A stretch of DNA of 64,000 bases from Anaerolineae bacterium (GTDB lineage Bacteria; Chloroflexota; Anaerolineae; Promineifilales; Promineifilaceae), in the NCBI GenBank assembly GCA_023954475.1, contig JAMLHW010000004.1, positions 1 to 64,000 of the forward strand. Reading direction: 5' to 3'. Made by a program: the position numbers and the translations under genes. The first letter of the stretch is position 1. Every line of letters starts with the position of its first letter. The notes under the pieces were generated by a model that was not told where the DNA came from, made no database searches, and worked only from the letters and a program-made list of their open reading frames with translations. Below, one piece after another: positions 53,844-62,915 of the stretch.

Positions 53844-54944
53844 TCATATTGCAAGATGTTGCCGGGCTTCTAATTTCTGCTCAATAAATGTCGTCATTTT
53901 GCGCCGGAAAACGCTCGTATCGAATTGTTCGGCGTGCCGGCGAATAAAAGACGGGCTGGTTGTCAATGGATCAAATTGCTCAACAGTACGAAAAATGGTT
54001 TCGGCCGATTGGTCATCAAAACACACACCTGTACCCTGAACTACCGTCTCGATAGCGCCACCGGCTTTATAGGCGATCACAGGTCTACCCGCTGCCATTG
54101 CCTGAATCGGGCCAATGCCAAAATCTTCTTCGCCCGGCCACATAAACGCTTTGCACCGCGCCATCAAATCGGGCAGCGCATCATCGGGTACAAAGCCGAG
54201 AAAGGTCACCGTCGGCCCAGCCAATGCTTCCAATCGCTCGCGATCACGGCCAGACCCACCGATCGCAAGAGGCAATTGTAACCTGTTGAACGCTTCTATT
54301 AAAACGTCTAGCCGACGGTAAGGCACTAATCGGCCGACAAATAAATAATAATCATCCAGCCGCGACGCCGGTTCAAACCGTTCTGTAGCCACCGGTGGAT
54401 AAATGATAACTGCGTCGCGCTTGTAGACCTTGTTGATTCGCTGACGGATTTCATCCGAGATAGCAATGAAGTAATCCACACGATCGGCTGCCAGCCTATC
54501 CCATACGCGCAAAGCGGTCAAGAAAGGTATCAGAGCTGCACGAGTCATTCGGCCGAGATTTTCCTGTTCAGCATATTGGTGATAGCGCCACACATAACGC
54601 GTCGGTGTCAGGCAGTAGCAAATATGAACCGTTTCCGGCCCGGTGATGACACCGTGGCAAAAGCCGCTTTTATTGCTCAACACTAAATCGTAACCGCGTA
54701 AGTCGAACTGTTCAAATGCGGTTGGGTACAGCGGAAAGTAAAGTTGCTGCTTCTTGTGTGCCAGCGGCAGCTTGTCGACAAAACTCGTGCGAATATCCCA
54801 GTCGCGCCAATGGGCGGGCATCCCGTCACGCCAATATAGCGATGTATACAGTGGTGTACCGGGATAAAGATGAACCAATTCCTCCAGCACATCTTCCGCA
54901 CCACCCAGCTGATTGAGCCAATCGTGAACCAGGGCCGTTTTCAT
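53844..54944 (-). CDS. Glycosyltransferase family 4 protein
   Basis: A 366-residue GT-B protein. LVHDWLNQLGGAEDVLEELV is the N-terminal acceptor-side motif. Later parts have YYLFVGRLVPYRRLDVLIEAF, VTFLGFVPDDALPDLMARCK and EEDFGIGPIQAMAAGRPVIAY with the GT4 EX7E pattern. It resembles mannosyltransferases, so GDP-mannose from manC could be the donor (inference). It ends 56 bp upstream of hicB on the same strand. Confidence 0.92.
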   Translation of the reverse strand: MKTALVHDWLNQLGGAEDVLEELVHLYPGTPLYTSLYWRDGMPAHWRDWDIRTSFVDKLPLAHKKQQLYFPLYPTAFEQFDLRGYDLVLSNKSGFCHGVITGPETVHICYCLTPTRYVWRYHQYAEQENLGRMTRAALIPFLTALRVWDRLAADRVDYFIAISDEIRQRINKVYKRDAVIIYPPVATERFEPASRLDDYYLFVGRLVPYRRLDVLIEAFNRLQLPLAIGGSGRDRERLEALAGPTVTFLGFVPDDALPDLMARCKAFMWPGEEDFGIGPIQAMAAGRPVIAYKAGGAIETVVQGTGVCFDDQSAETIFRTVEQFDPLTTSPSFIRRHAEQFDTSVFRRKMTTFIEQKLEARQHLAI

Positions 54945-54973
54945 ACGGGTATTGTCTACCGGGAATCGGTGTC

Positions 54974-55651
54974 TCAGTCGAGACCCAGCCGCTCCATCCG
55001 GGCTGCCAGTTCGGCTTCAACTTCCAGACTGTTCAGCGCTGAATCGAGTTGTGAGTCAAGGCTGCTGGTTTGCACTTCCCAGGCAGCATCTGCATGATCG
55101 AGGCGACGACGAATGTTTTCGGCCGATTGAGCCACTTCCATATCACCTTGCCCCATCAACGAATCGAGCGACTTCATCGCCCGTGTCGATACCTCTTTCG
55201 CTTCCGCCAATTGCAGCAAGAAACCCAATTCCTCCCGTTCCTGCCGTGCAATATCCAGCCGACCCTCCAGCTTGATCAGAATATCCTGCAGCGTTTCCGC
55301 CGCCGCTACCTGGCGCTCCAACGACGCGTCATACGTTTCGATAAGCTGGAGCGTCGATGTCAATCGCTTTTGTGCCATCATCGCCTCGGTGCGTTGCTCT
55401 TTCATCAGAAATTGATCAACGGCAAAATCCAGTTTTGCGGCATCTTCGGCAAGCGCGTCGCGGCGGCGCTTTGACTGCTTGACTTGCGCAAACATCGGCG
55501 CGATGGTTGCTCTGAACTCGGCGATTTCGTCGGTGGCCTCACGAATGTACGCATCGTAGACGGCCAGATCGTTCCTTTGAACTGCTTTATCAGCGAGATC
55601 GTGCAGATTAGCTTTGAAAAGTGTGCGGATTTTTTGAAAGAGGGTTGCCAT
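54974..55651 (-). CDS. pspA: PspA/IM30 family protein
   Basis: PspA binds and protects stressed membranes. From ATG 55651 (a longer ORF reaches 55738) the protein is 225 residues, the normal size. FQKIRTLFKANLHDLADKA at residues 5-23 is the amphipathic membrane-binding helix. The rest is coiled coil. TATAAT (55658-55663, minus strand) lies only 6 bp before the ATG, with no ribosome-binding site, so a leaderless mRNA is likely. pspC-like gene lies 328 bp upstream. Confidence 0.9.
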   Translation of the reverse strand: MATLFQKIRTLFKANLHDLADKAVQRNDLAVYDAYIREATDEIAEFRATIAPMFAQVKQSKRRRDALAEDAAKLDFAVDQFLMKEQRTEAMMAQKRLTSTLQLIETYDASLERQVAAAETLQDILIKLEGRLDIARQEREELGFLLQLAEAKEVSTRAMKSLDSLMGQGDMEVAQSAENIRRRLDHADAAWEVQTSSLDSQLDSALNSLEVEAELAARMERLGLD

Positions 55652-55978
55652 GCGGCAATTATACTGGAGTTTTATTGAATGGGGCAGAATGCGACTAACA
55701 CGTTGCGGGGAACGTGAACTGCGCGATACACGAAGCACCCTGCACGATTCACATTACGTTGCTACACTCACAACGAATACGAAGGCGGCTGCTCCGCGTG
55801 GGTGCAGCCGCCTTCTTGCTTAACCGATTGTGCCGGGTTCATTCGCGCGAACGAAATCTGCCCGGAGAGTCAGGAGGCAACCGGGTTAAAGCCGATTTGA
55901 TTTTGGTTGATTCGCCATTTTTGACAGGGCGAACCAACCAGCTAACCGACCGAACTACTCGATAGCGGTTTTCCCGCG
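55652..55978. other. Spacer between pspC and pspA with a perfect hairpin
   Basis: No gene was seen. GAAGGCGGCTGC (55781-55792) and GCAGCCGCCTTC (55804-55815) form a perfect 12-bp stem, followed on the plus strand by TTGCTT. GTTGG-type repeat remnants lie at 55930-55965. Confidence 0.6.
55781..55815. terminator. Perfect 12-bp hairpin between pspC and pspA
   Basis: A GC-rich stem with an 11-base loop. T tracts are poor on both strands, so it may stop either direction weakly or be an RNA structure downstream of pspC. Confidence 0.45.
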
Positions 55979-56233
55979 TTAGGCGTCCTTGACGATAACC
56001 TCTTCGTCGTAATCTACTTCTTCGGTCTGGACCTTACCGACGAAATTGTCTTCCGGCATGATGATTGCCAGAACGACATATGTCAGAATGGCCGGGAAGA
56101 AGGAAGTCGCAAAGGCGAAGACGACCCAAAGGATGCGAATGATTGTCGGATCGATGCCGAAGTATTCAGCTATGCCACCCGCAACACCGAGGAACATCTT
56201 GTTATTTGTACGCATTAGTCGTTTGTTGTTCAT
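55979..56233 (-). CDS. pspC: PspC-domain membrane protein
   Basis: 84 residues from the ATG at 56233 (GGAG 8 bases upstream; the ORF extends to 56278). The PspC core KMFLGVAGGIAEYFGIDPTIIR is followed by a TM helix (ILWVVFAFATSFFPAILTYV) and an acidic C-terminus. In many bacteria PspC senses membrane stress together with PspA, which is the next gene on the same strand. Confidence 0.93.
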   Translation of the reverse strand: MNNKRLMRTNNKMFLGVAGGIAEYFGIDPTIIRILWVVFAFATSFFPAILTYVVLAIIMPEDNFVGKVQTEEVDYDEEVIVKDA

Positions 56234-56422
56234 TTTATTTCTCCAATCAAAGGTCTGATTTGTTGTTTTCGCATTCACTACACATTACGCAGGGTTCGGC
56301 CGAAAGTTGCACCAATTCAAAAACCAACTATCGAAAGACATTTTCTCAACCGGTGCTCACCTGATATAGCCGAAACAACAATATCTGGTCTGCGTAAAAC
56401 GATGTGCTACACTTGTGCCGCA

Positions 56423-57439
56423 ATGCTTCAACGAACCATTACTGCGCTCCTATTGGCATGCCTTGCTTTTATATTTGTCGGCCGAATTTCGGCCGAAAGC
56501 ACCGGTCATGATCAACTCATTGCCGCGCTCAACAGTGAACGCAGCGCAGCCGCCCTACCCACCGTCACATTCAGTCCAGTACTAGCATCTGTCGCACAGC
56601 TTCAGGCAAACTACATGGCCGGTACCGCTTCGGTAACGCATTACGGCGCTGCCGGCGGCAGTGTCGCTTCACGTGCCCAAACTGTCGGCTATTCCGGGGA
56701 AGTCAACGAAATCATCTTTGGCGGGGTCGCCGATCCGGACGGCATTGTAAAATGGTGGATGGGTTCAGACGCACATTGGCCGATCATTCTCAATCCTGCA
56801 TTTAGTCAGGCTGGTGTAGCGACGGCGACCAACGCAGAAACAGGGTGGACGTACTGGTGTGTCGTTTTTGGCGCACCCGCCGGGCAACGAAGCGCCGATG
56901 TCGCCTTAGTCAGCGTAGAACGCGTCGACGCCGCAGTGACACAATCGGTGCCGGAACCGGTCACTGTCGCTGAACCTGCCGCACCAGCACCAACCACGAA
57001 CGAAGCCAATGCAGCGCCTGTAACGGTACAAAATCCGCCGCAGGCCCCCGACTTGGCGGATTCAGCCACTGTCGTTTCGCCAATTGAGCAAACTAACACG
57101 CAGGCGAACACAGCACCCCCGGCAGCGCCTGACGCAGCAGAAGCAGTCATCGCGATTCCGGAACCGGTTGCTGTGGCTGAAGTTGCCCCGGCAGCACAAC
57201 TGCCTGCGGTTGTGACGCTTGGCGGTGTGGGCGGTCTTACCGATGTCGTCGTCCCGCACCATACAACTATGGCGGAAGAGACAGTGGATTCGGCCGAATC
57301 CTATCAACAAGCGTCTATGTCACTCGACCCGGTGCATATCGCCATCGCCGGCATCGCCTTAATCGCCGCTGGATTGTTCATCACAATCGGCTATCTGAAA
57401 CCTCGTCGCAACTACGATCCGTTCCGCCGCCATTATTAA
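56423..57439 (+). CDS. CAP/SCP-domain secreted protein with C-terminal TM anchor
   Basis: 338 residues from ATG 56423 (the ORF begins at 56402). After a signal peptide, the CAP domain spans about residues 25-165 (DQLIAALNSERSAAALPTV, ANYMAGTASVTHYG, GWTYWCVVFG). The rest is Pro/Ala/Thr-rich with no fold, then a TM helix (IAIAGIALIAAGLFITIGYL, about 305-324) and a short basic tail. The SCP His and Glu residues are partly visible. Two TCGGCCGA octamers 11 bp apart lie in the signal peptide codons. Confidence 0.85.
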   Translation: MLQRTITALLLACLAFIFVGRISAESTGHDQLIAALNSERSAAALPTVTFSPVLASVAQLQANYMAGTASVTHYGAAGGSVASRAQTVGYSGEVNEIIFGGVADPDGIVKWWMGSDAHWPIILNPAFSQAGVATATNAETGWTYWCVVFGAPAGQRSADVALVSVERVDAAVTQSVPEPVTVAEPAAPAPTTNEANAAPVTVQNPPQAPDLADSATVVSPIEQTNTQANTAPPAAPDAAEAVIAIPEPVAVAEVAPAAQLPAVVTLGGVGGLTDVVVPHHTTMAEETVDSAESYQQASMSLDPVHIAIAGIALIAAGLFITIGYLKPRRNYDPFRRHY

Positions 57440-57512
57440 CTGCCGGTAACAACTGTCAGGTTATGGTGACAGGCATCATCAATAACCTGATTACAGATGA
57501 CCGGATTTGGAT

Positions 57513-58364
57513 ATGAAGATCGCCGTCCTCTCCGACATTCACGGCAATTTACCCGCGCTTGAAGTCGTTATGGCGCACATCGACCAAAGTCGCCCTGATC
57601 AAGTCGTTGTCAACGGCGATGTGGTCAATCGCGGGCCGCAGCCAGCCGAATGCTGGCAATGTATCCGTGAACGCCTGACTCGCGACGGCTGGCTGATGAC
57701 TCGTGGCAATCACGAAGAGTATGTAGCGGCGTGGGCTGTTCCTCGTCCTGAATTGACACAGGCAGAACAGGATTTGTTTCGGTCATCACGCTGGGCATAC
57801 CATCAGTTACACGGTGACGTAGCCGCCTTCGGCCGATTGCCCGACCGCATCAGCCTCACAGCACCCGACAACGGCGAAATACGCATCACCCACGCCTCGA
57901 TGCTGGGCAACTCAAATGGTTTTCTGCCATGGCATACGGATGAACAAATTCGGCCGAAAATTGCGCCCCCACCGGTTGTGTTCGTCACCGGCCATACGCA
58001 TCGCTTTTTTGTGCGTCAAATCGACGACACCCTGCTCGTCAATGCCGGATCTGTAGGCTGTCCGTTGGATGGGAATAGTCACACGGGCTACGCCGAGTTG
58101 ATATGGCACAACGATGCGTGGCAAGCCAATCTCATTCGCCTACCTTACGATCGCGATGCGACTTATCATCACTTTACCGAGTCCGGATTTCTCGATGAAG
58201 CGGGGCCGTCAGGTTTGTTGATGTATCTGGAATGGCTGGATGCGCTGCCGCATATGCCCGGTTGGGGTCGTGCTTACGGCGACAAAGTGCAGACAGGGCA
58301 GATAACGGCGCATGACTCAGTCGCCGCTTATCTGGATTCAATCGGCCGAACGGTCGAATTGTAG
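57513..58364 (+). CDS. Calcineurin-like metallophosphoesterase
   Basis: 283 residues from the ATG 57513 (TTG at 57507 is the ORF start). Metal-binding motifs: LSDIHGNLPALE, VVNGDVVNRGPQP, TRGNHEEY, FVTGHTHRFF, in normal order. It resembles YfcE-like or predicted phosphoesterases with unknown substrate. Its last 27 bp overlap the 3' end of the convergent HD gene. Confidence 0.92.
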   Translation: MKIAVLSDIHGNLPALEVVMAHIDQSRPDQVVVNGDVVNRGPQPAECWQCIRERLTRDGWLMTRGNHEEYVAAWAVPRPELTQAEQDLFRSSRWAYHQLHGDVAAFGRLPDRISLTAPDNGEIRITHASMLGNSNGFLPWHTDEQIRPKIAPPPVVFVTGHTHRFFVRQIDDTLLVNAGSVGCPLDGNSHTGYAELIWHNDAWQANLIRLPYDRDATYHHFTESGFLDEAGPSGLLMYLEWLDALPHMPGWGRAYGDKVQTGQITAHDSVAAYLDSIGRTVEL

Positions 58365-58772
58365 CCGCTCCCACGCCCGTTTGTATTTGCGCAACCGACG
58401 TAAGTCGCGATCAGTAATTTCATTCAGCCGCAACACATCCATATTGTGCCGCAAATCGGCCAGTTTGATGCGTCGCGCCAACCGATTCGGCCGAATGCGT
58501 TCGATATATTCATCATAGCTGTGCGCCGGATGGTGGGTCAACAGATCGATGGTTGTGATGATTTCGGCCGAAAATCCCGATGCTGCCAGGTCATCCAGCG
58601 TCATTTCCGTATCTTCGATCACATCGTGCAACACAGCGACAATGCGCTCCGTCTCCGTCTCCATCTGACACATCAAATGCAGCGGATGCAACACATAGGG
58701 ATCGCCATTTTTCTGTACCTGACCGGCGTGGCTGGTTAAAGCGATAGTAATGGCTTTTTCAAGTTGAGACAT
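58338..58772 (-). CDS. RelA/SpoT-type HD hydrolase, small
   Basis: A 144-residue protein like the single-domain (p)ppGpp hydrolases (MESH1/SAH-type). Signatures are ITIALTSHAGQVQKNGDPYVLHPLHLM (in short pieces), VAVLHDVIEDTEMTLDDL and RRIKLADLRHNMDV. It lacks the synthetase domain. It may turn over alarmones or other nucleotides. It converges with and overlaps the phosphoesterase gene by 27 bp. Confidence 0.9.
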   Translation of the reverse strand: MSQLEKAITIALTSHAGQVQKNGDPYVLHPLHLMCQMETETERIVAVLHDVIEDTEMTLDDLAASGFSAEIITTIDLLTHHPAHSYDEYIERIRPNRLARRIKLADLRHNMDVLRLNEITDRDLRRLRKYKRAWERLQFDRSAD

Positions 58773-58776
58773 TGTT

Positions 58777-58870
58777 CGTTAAGTGGTTTGGTAGTTGGAT
58801 AATTGGATGGAAACATCAGGCACGCCAACGGTCATCAACTATCCAACTGACTGACACTATCAAGCACTAT
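58777..58870. repeat. GTTGG-type intergenic repeat
   Basis: The spacer between the RSH-type gene and proA has AAGTGGTTTGGTAGTTGGATAAT-like content (first 20 bases are GTTCGTTAAGTGGTTTGGTA) and its complement-like ATCCAACTGACTG. It belongs to the same repeat type as 51728-51761 and 52457-52568. Confidence 0.4.
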
Positions 58871-58877
58871 CAAGCTG

Positions 58878-60173
58878 TCATGGTCGTATATGTCCGTCGC
58901 CGATACAGACCCATTTATACGTCGTCAATTCTTCCAACCCCATCGGGCCGCGTGCATGCAGCTTCTGTGTGCTGATCGCCACCTCCGCACCGAGGCCAAA
59001 CTGACCGCCATCGTTGAAACGGGTGCTGGCATTGACAAACACGGCTGACGAGTTGACCTCGTTGACGAATTTGGTGGCGTTGCCCCAATCATTGGTGATA
59101 ATGCTGTCAGAATGATCCATGCTGTGTTCCTGCACATGGGCAATCGCTGCATCAACATCAGAAACGATCTTGACACCCAGAATCAAGCCCATCCATTCCG
59201 TATCGAAATCGTCCGGACCGGCCGGCACCACTACCGCATCGTGACCGTTGCCGAGCATATCGTAGGCGGCTCCAGCAGCACGGATTTCGACACCGTGCTG
59301 TGCCAGACGTGCCGCCATTTGCGGCAGAAAAGCGCCGGCAACATGGGCATGGACGAGGACTGTATCGAGTGCATTGCAAACGCTGGGGCGCTGCACTTTG
59401 GCGTTTTCGATGATGGCGATGGCGGCAGGAAAGTCGGCCGATTCGTCCACGAACACGTGACAAATGCCAATCCCACCCGTAATCACAGGCACAGTCGCCT
59501 CGTTGCGACACAATTCATGCAGACGATGGCCGCCACGCGGAATGATCATATCTACGTAGTGGTCGAGGCGCAGCAAATCGCGCACCAGAGCACGGTCGGG
59601 ATCGTCGATGTATTGTACGCAGACGCGAGGTAAGCCCGATTTCTCCAGCGCAGTTTGAATGACTTGTGTCAGCGCAATGTTGCTGCGCAGCGTCTCGCTG
59701 CCGCCCCGCATAATCGCCGCGTTGCCGGTTTTCAGGCTGAGCACGGCGATGTCGATAGTCACATTGGGCCGCGCTTCGTAGATGACACCGAGCACACCAA
59801 TCGGAATGCGGCGCTTGGAGAGACGCAGGCCATTGGGTAAGACACGGCTCATGAAATCCGCGCCGACCGGATCGGGCAGCGCAGCGACAGCGCGGCTATC
59901 GGCTGCCAGTCGGGCAATGCGCTGTTCAGTCAAGAGCAAACGGTCGAGAAGCGCATCACTCAAACCTTTTTCGCGTCCGGCGGCAATGTCCAGCGCGTTT
60001 TGAGCAAGTATTTCGGCCGATTGTGCTTCCAATTCATCTGCAATGGCAAGCAAAGCCGCATTTTTGACATCGGTGTTTAGTGGCGCAAGCACGCGACTCG
60101 CCGCACGGGCAGCTCGCCCCATCGCGATCAAATCAGTCGTCGTTTGTTCCGTACCATTGACTATGTTCATCAT
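58878..60173 (-). CDS. proA: Gamma-glutamyl phosphate reductase
   Basis: ProA makes glutamate semialdehyde for proline synthesis. The 431-residue protein has [19 protein letters not shown], the catalytic Cys in [14 protein letters not shown] and the C-terminal [27 protein letters not shown] in short pieces. The length and motifs are normal. It overlaps the M3 peptidase gene by 4 bp. proB is not in this window. Confidence 0.97.
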   Translation of the reverse strand: MMNIVNGTEQTTTDLIAMGRAARAASRVLAPLNTDVKNAALLAIADELEAQSAEILAQNALDIAAGREKGLSDALLDRLLLTEQRIARLAADSRAVAALPDPVGADFMSRVLPNGLRLSKRRIPIGVLGVIYEARPNVTIDIAVLSLKTGNAAIMRGGSETLRSNIALTQVIQTALEKSGLPRVCVQYIDDPDRALVRDLLRLDHYVDMIIPRGGHRLHELCRNEATVPVITGGIGICHVFVDESADFPAAIAIIENAKVQRPSVCNALDTVLVHAHVAGAFLPQMAARLAQHGVEIRAAGAAYDMLGNGHDAVVVPAGPDDFDTEWMGLILGVKIVSDVDAAIAHVQEHSMDHSDSIITNDWGNATKFVNEVNSSAVFVNASTRFNDGGQFGLGAEVAISTQKLHARGPMGLEELTTYKWVCIGDGHIRP

Positions 60174-61909
60174 AACTGTTGCTCCAAATCGGCGATCGTC
60201 GCCTCGACCAATGCTACCAATTCGGTCAGCATGGGCACGTCAAAGCGGAATTCGGCTCCGGCAGCTTCAAAAAGCGCGGGCAACGTGCGCGTGCCGCCCA
60301 ATGATAAGGCGTAGCGATAATCGGCCAGCGCCTTGTCGTAATCCTCCAGGCTGTTGCGCCATACCTGCATCGCACCGATTTGAGCCATGCCGTATTCAAT
60401 ATAGTAGAACGGCACCTGGAAAATGTGTAATTTGCGCTGCCAGCCGGTTTCGGCCGAATCCCGGAATTGCGACCAGTCGACCAATGGAATGCAGCGCTGC
60501 CACAATGCCAGCCAGTGGGCATCGAGCTTCTTTGTATCCATCGCCTCATCGGGATGGGTATAAACCCAATGCTGGAATCGATCGACGACAGACATATAAG
60601 GTAGGAATAGCAGGATGCTTTCCAGATGTTCAATACGCGCACGTGCCGCCTCTTCGGCCGAATAGAACCCACCTCTTTCACGCACCAGATTCGGCGCAGC
60701 CAGTAGCTCCATCGCCATCGACGCCACTTCGCAGAACTCCATCGGCGTGTTGCGCTGCCAATATAGATCAGTGTGCGCCATCGACTCAAATGCGTGAAAG
60801 GCGTGTCCCGCTTCGTGGAGCATCGTCTGCACATTGTCATGCGTGCCGACACCGTTCATGAAGATAAAGGCGCGCTCGCGTAGTGGTAAAGTCGAACAAT
60901 ATCCGCCCATCGCTTTGCCCTGACGTGTGTCGAGATCGAGCAAGCCATCGGCAGCCATCGTATCAAAATACAGTGCCAGTTCAGAATCAAGCTGGTGAAA
61001 CATGGACGAACAACCGGCGATCAATTCTTCCTGCCCTCGATACGGCTTGAGTGGTGGGCCGTCAATAGTACTGACAACGATGTTGCCCATGTCCGGGACC
61101 CAATCCCACGGCATGAGCCGATCAACACCGAGTCGTGCCTGCTTTTTGCGCAACAGTCGTTCAACCGCCGGGACAACGACCACTTCAATTGCTTCGTGGA
61201 AAGTGAAACAATCTTCAGGCGTGTACTCAAACCGCTCCATGCGCCGGAATGCATATGCACGGTAGTCGGGAAAGCCGGCATTTTCAGCCACTTTCTGCCG
61301 AAACGGCAGTAATTTGACAAACAGGTCGTTTAACGGTTGGCGAATGGATAGCCACAGGTCGAGAATGGTGCGATAGGCGCGTTCAGCTTCGGCCCGATCA
61401 TCGCTGCCGACATGGGCGACGAGTTGATTGAGATTTTGCTGTTCGCCATTCCATTCAGCGCTGAGGTTGCCGGTCAACTTATCGTACTCGGTGTTCAGCT
61501 TGGCGATCGCGGTAAAGAGCGGCAGGTTTTCTTCGCGGAACATCGCCACCTGGTTGCGAATACTGCGCATGGCTAATGCGAGGCCGGTTTCGGCTTCGTT
61601 CAGGGAGAGCAAACGCTGTTTGAGCTGCTGATCGGCCGATTGCGCTTGTGGTCTCACATCGGAGACAAAGCGCATATAGGTTTCTTCGACTTCTTTGTCG
61701 TTTGTGTCGAGGGTTGTGTTGATGTAGATCAACGATCCGGCTTCGTGGATGAGTTTGGAAAGATGGGAATACTGTTCGAGCCACTGATGTATTTCGGCCG
61801 AATTTGTGCCAATCTCGCGCTGTTGCAAAGCCTCAAAATAGGGAGCAAATGTTTGCCAACTGTCGCTTTGTAAATTGTCAATTTTGTCAGGCAATGCCAA
61901 TGTATTCAT
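60170..61909 (-). CDS. M3 family oligoendopeptidase
   Basis: A 579-residue zinc peptidase of the PepF/oligoendopeptidase F type. The active-site motif [14 protein letters not shown] lies near residue 365. Flanking parts ([34 protein letters not shown], and a final [17 protein letters not shown]) are typical. It probably hydrolyses short peptides in the cytoplasm. It is upstream of proA on the same strand, with a 4-bp overlap. Confidence 0.95.
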   Translation of the reverse strand: MNTLALPDKIDNLQSDSWQTFAPYFEALQQREIGTNSAEIHQWLEQYSHLSKLIHEAGSLIYINTTLDTNDKEVEETYMRFVSDVRPQAQSADQQLKQRLLSLNEAETGLALAMRSIRNQVAMFREENLPLFTAIAKLNTEYDKLTGNLSAEWNGEQQNLNQLVAHVGSDDRAEAERAYRTILDLWLSIRQPLNDLFVKLLPFRQKVAENAGFPDYRAYAFRRMERFEYTPEDCFTFHEAIEVVVVPAVERLLRKKQARLGVDRLMPWDWVPDMGNIVVSTIDGPPLKPYRGQEELIAGCSSMFHQLDSELALYFDTMAADGLLDLDTRQGKAMGGYCSTLPLRERAFIFMNGVGTHDNVQTMLHEAGHAFHAFESMAHTDLYWQRNTPMEFCEVASMAMELLAAPNLVRERGGFYSAEEAARARIEHLESILLFLPYMSVVDRFQHWVYTHPDEAMDTKKLDAHWLALWQRCIPLVDWSQFRDSAETGWQRKLHIFQVPFYYIEYGMAQIGAMQVWRNSLEDYDKALADYRYALSLGGTRTLPALFEAAGAEFRFDVPMLTELVALVEATIADLEQQL

Positions 61910-61966
61910 GGTCGAGTGTTCCCTGCCGCAAGGCCATTGTGATCATCTGATGGAGTCACATTGTAA

Positions 61967-61998
61967 CAAAAAAGCCCTTGCCTGGGCAGCAAGAGCTT
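61967..61998 (-). terminator. Intrinsic terminator of the tRNA cluster
   Basis: On the minus strand AAGCTCTTGC and GCAAGGGCTT form a stem with one mismatch, followed by TTTTTT, 21 bp after the end of tRNA-Cys. Confidence 0.85.
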
Positions 61999-62018
61999 GA
62001 ATACAGCACGATAAAAAG

Positions 62019-62090
62019 AGGCGACGACCGGATTCGAACCGGTGAATAGCGGTTTTGCAGACCGCTGCCTTACCACTTGGCTACGTCGCC
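62019..62090 (-). tRNA. tRNA-Cys (GCA)
   Basis: A 72-nt cloverleaf: acceptor GGCGACG/CGTCGCC, discriminator T, anticodon loop CTGCAAA with anticodon GCA, T arm GGTTCGAATCC. CCA is not encoded. It is the third gene of the cluster. Confidence 0.95.
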
Positions 62091-62135
62091 ATAATCGACA
62101 ACGGCAGGCAAATGCCCGCCGTATGGTTGGTCGAG

Positions 62136-62207
<72 letters not shown>

Positions 62208-62222
62208 ATGTTATTTTCGAGA

Positions 62223-62295
62223 TGCCAAGACCCAGACTCGAACTGGGGACTCCTGCATTTTCAGTGCAGTGCTCTACCAACTGAGCTATCTTGGC
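62223..62295 (-). tRNA. tRNA-Phe (GAA)
   Basis: A 73-nt cloverleaf: acceptor GCCAAGA/TCTTGGC, discriminator A, anticodon loop CTGAAAA with anticodon GAA, D arm AGCTCAGTTGGTAGAGC, T arm CAGTTCGAGTCTG. CCA is not encoded. First gene of the cluster. Confidence 0.95.
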
Positions 62296-62317
62296 GCACC
62301 GTGTTAATGTGAGCGAG

Positions 62318-62346
62318 ATTTTACCTAATGCACGGCACGATGTCAA
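62318..62346 (-). promoter_or_regulatory. Promoter of the tRNA Phe-Gly-Cys cluster
   Basis: On the minus strand a perfect TTGACA (62341-62346) and TAAAAT (62318-62323) lie 17 bp apart, 22 bp upstream of the first tRNA base. Confidence 0.75.
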
Positions 62347-62506
62347 GTTGGCTTAAACGCTCGGGTGCTTGAAAACTGTCGTCTACTCGTGCAATGTTGC
62401 ACAAGTGCCTGGTTTACGCGTAGCTGCATGTGATTTGGCGGTAAAGGTTGACCAAAATGTTTCAGACAAGGCATTTGACCAACCCGAAGACCGGGTGGCG
62501 ATTTGC

Positions 62507-62535
62507 TTGACAACGGAAGTCAGCGTTGTTAAACT
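62507..62535 (+). promoter_or_regulatory. Promoter-like sequence upstream of the wecA-like gene
   Basis: TTGACA (62507-62512) and TAAACT (62530-62535) with a 17-bp spacer. The downstream gene begins 380 bp later, so the transcript would have a long leader. Confidence 0.45.
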
Positions 62536-62915
62536 GCCGGGCGGTTGTTGAAATTTTGAATAGATTCAAACGCTACCTCACACATCATCCATCCCACATG
62601 TATTGTTTTTTGATAAGGTAATGTTGCTTCGTTTGGCCGGATATTGAGACTCGGGCGACCGTGTATTGACGGCTGCAATTCGGCCGATACCTGACAAAAC
62701 ACATACTGACCATTCAAATCAACCGTCATAAGGTTGCTTACCATGCCCATTTCATCTTTTCAAACTGACATTTCCGGCTATACTCTGTTTGGGAACAGCT
62801 TGATCGAATATCTTCAAGCTGGCTTGTTAAAGATGGGATGGAGCACGAGTCACAATAGTTGCGCGTTTGCTAAAAACGCATATCGTTACGCGCAACGCGG
62901 CCCTGGAGATTACAG

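Larger units (their letters stand above)
62296..62915. other. 620-bp spacer between the tRNA cluster and the wecA-like gene, no supported gene
   Basis: Apart from the tRNA promoter at its left end, a promoter-like pair at 62507-62535 and one TCGGCCGA near 62681, no coding region can be supported. A 62-codon ORF (62734-62922) has no recognisable family and overlaps the next gene. The stretch may hold an untranslated leader or a non-coding RNA. Confidence 0.5.

Noticed and set aside
53349-54944. hicBA as part of a mobile or defence island
   Set aside because: There are no integrase, transposase or other defence genes near, and the flanking genes are normal polysaccharide and stress genes.
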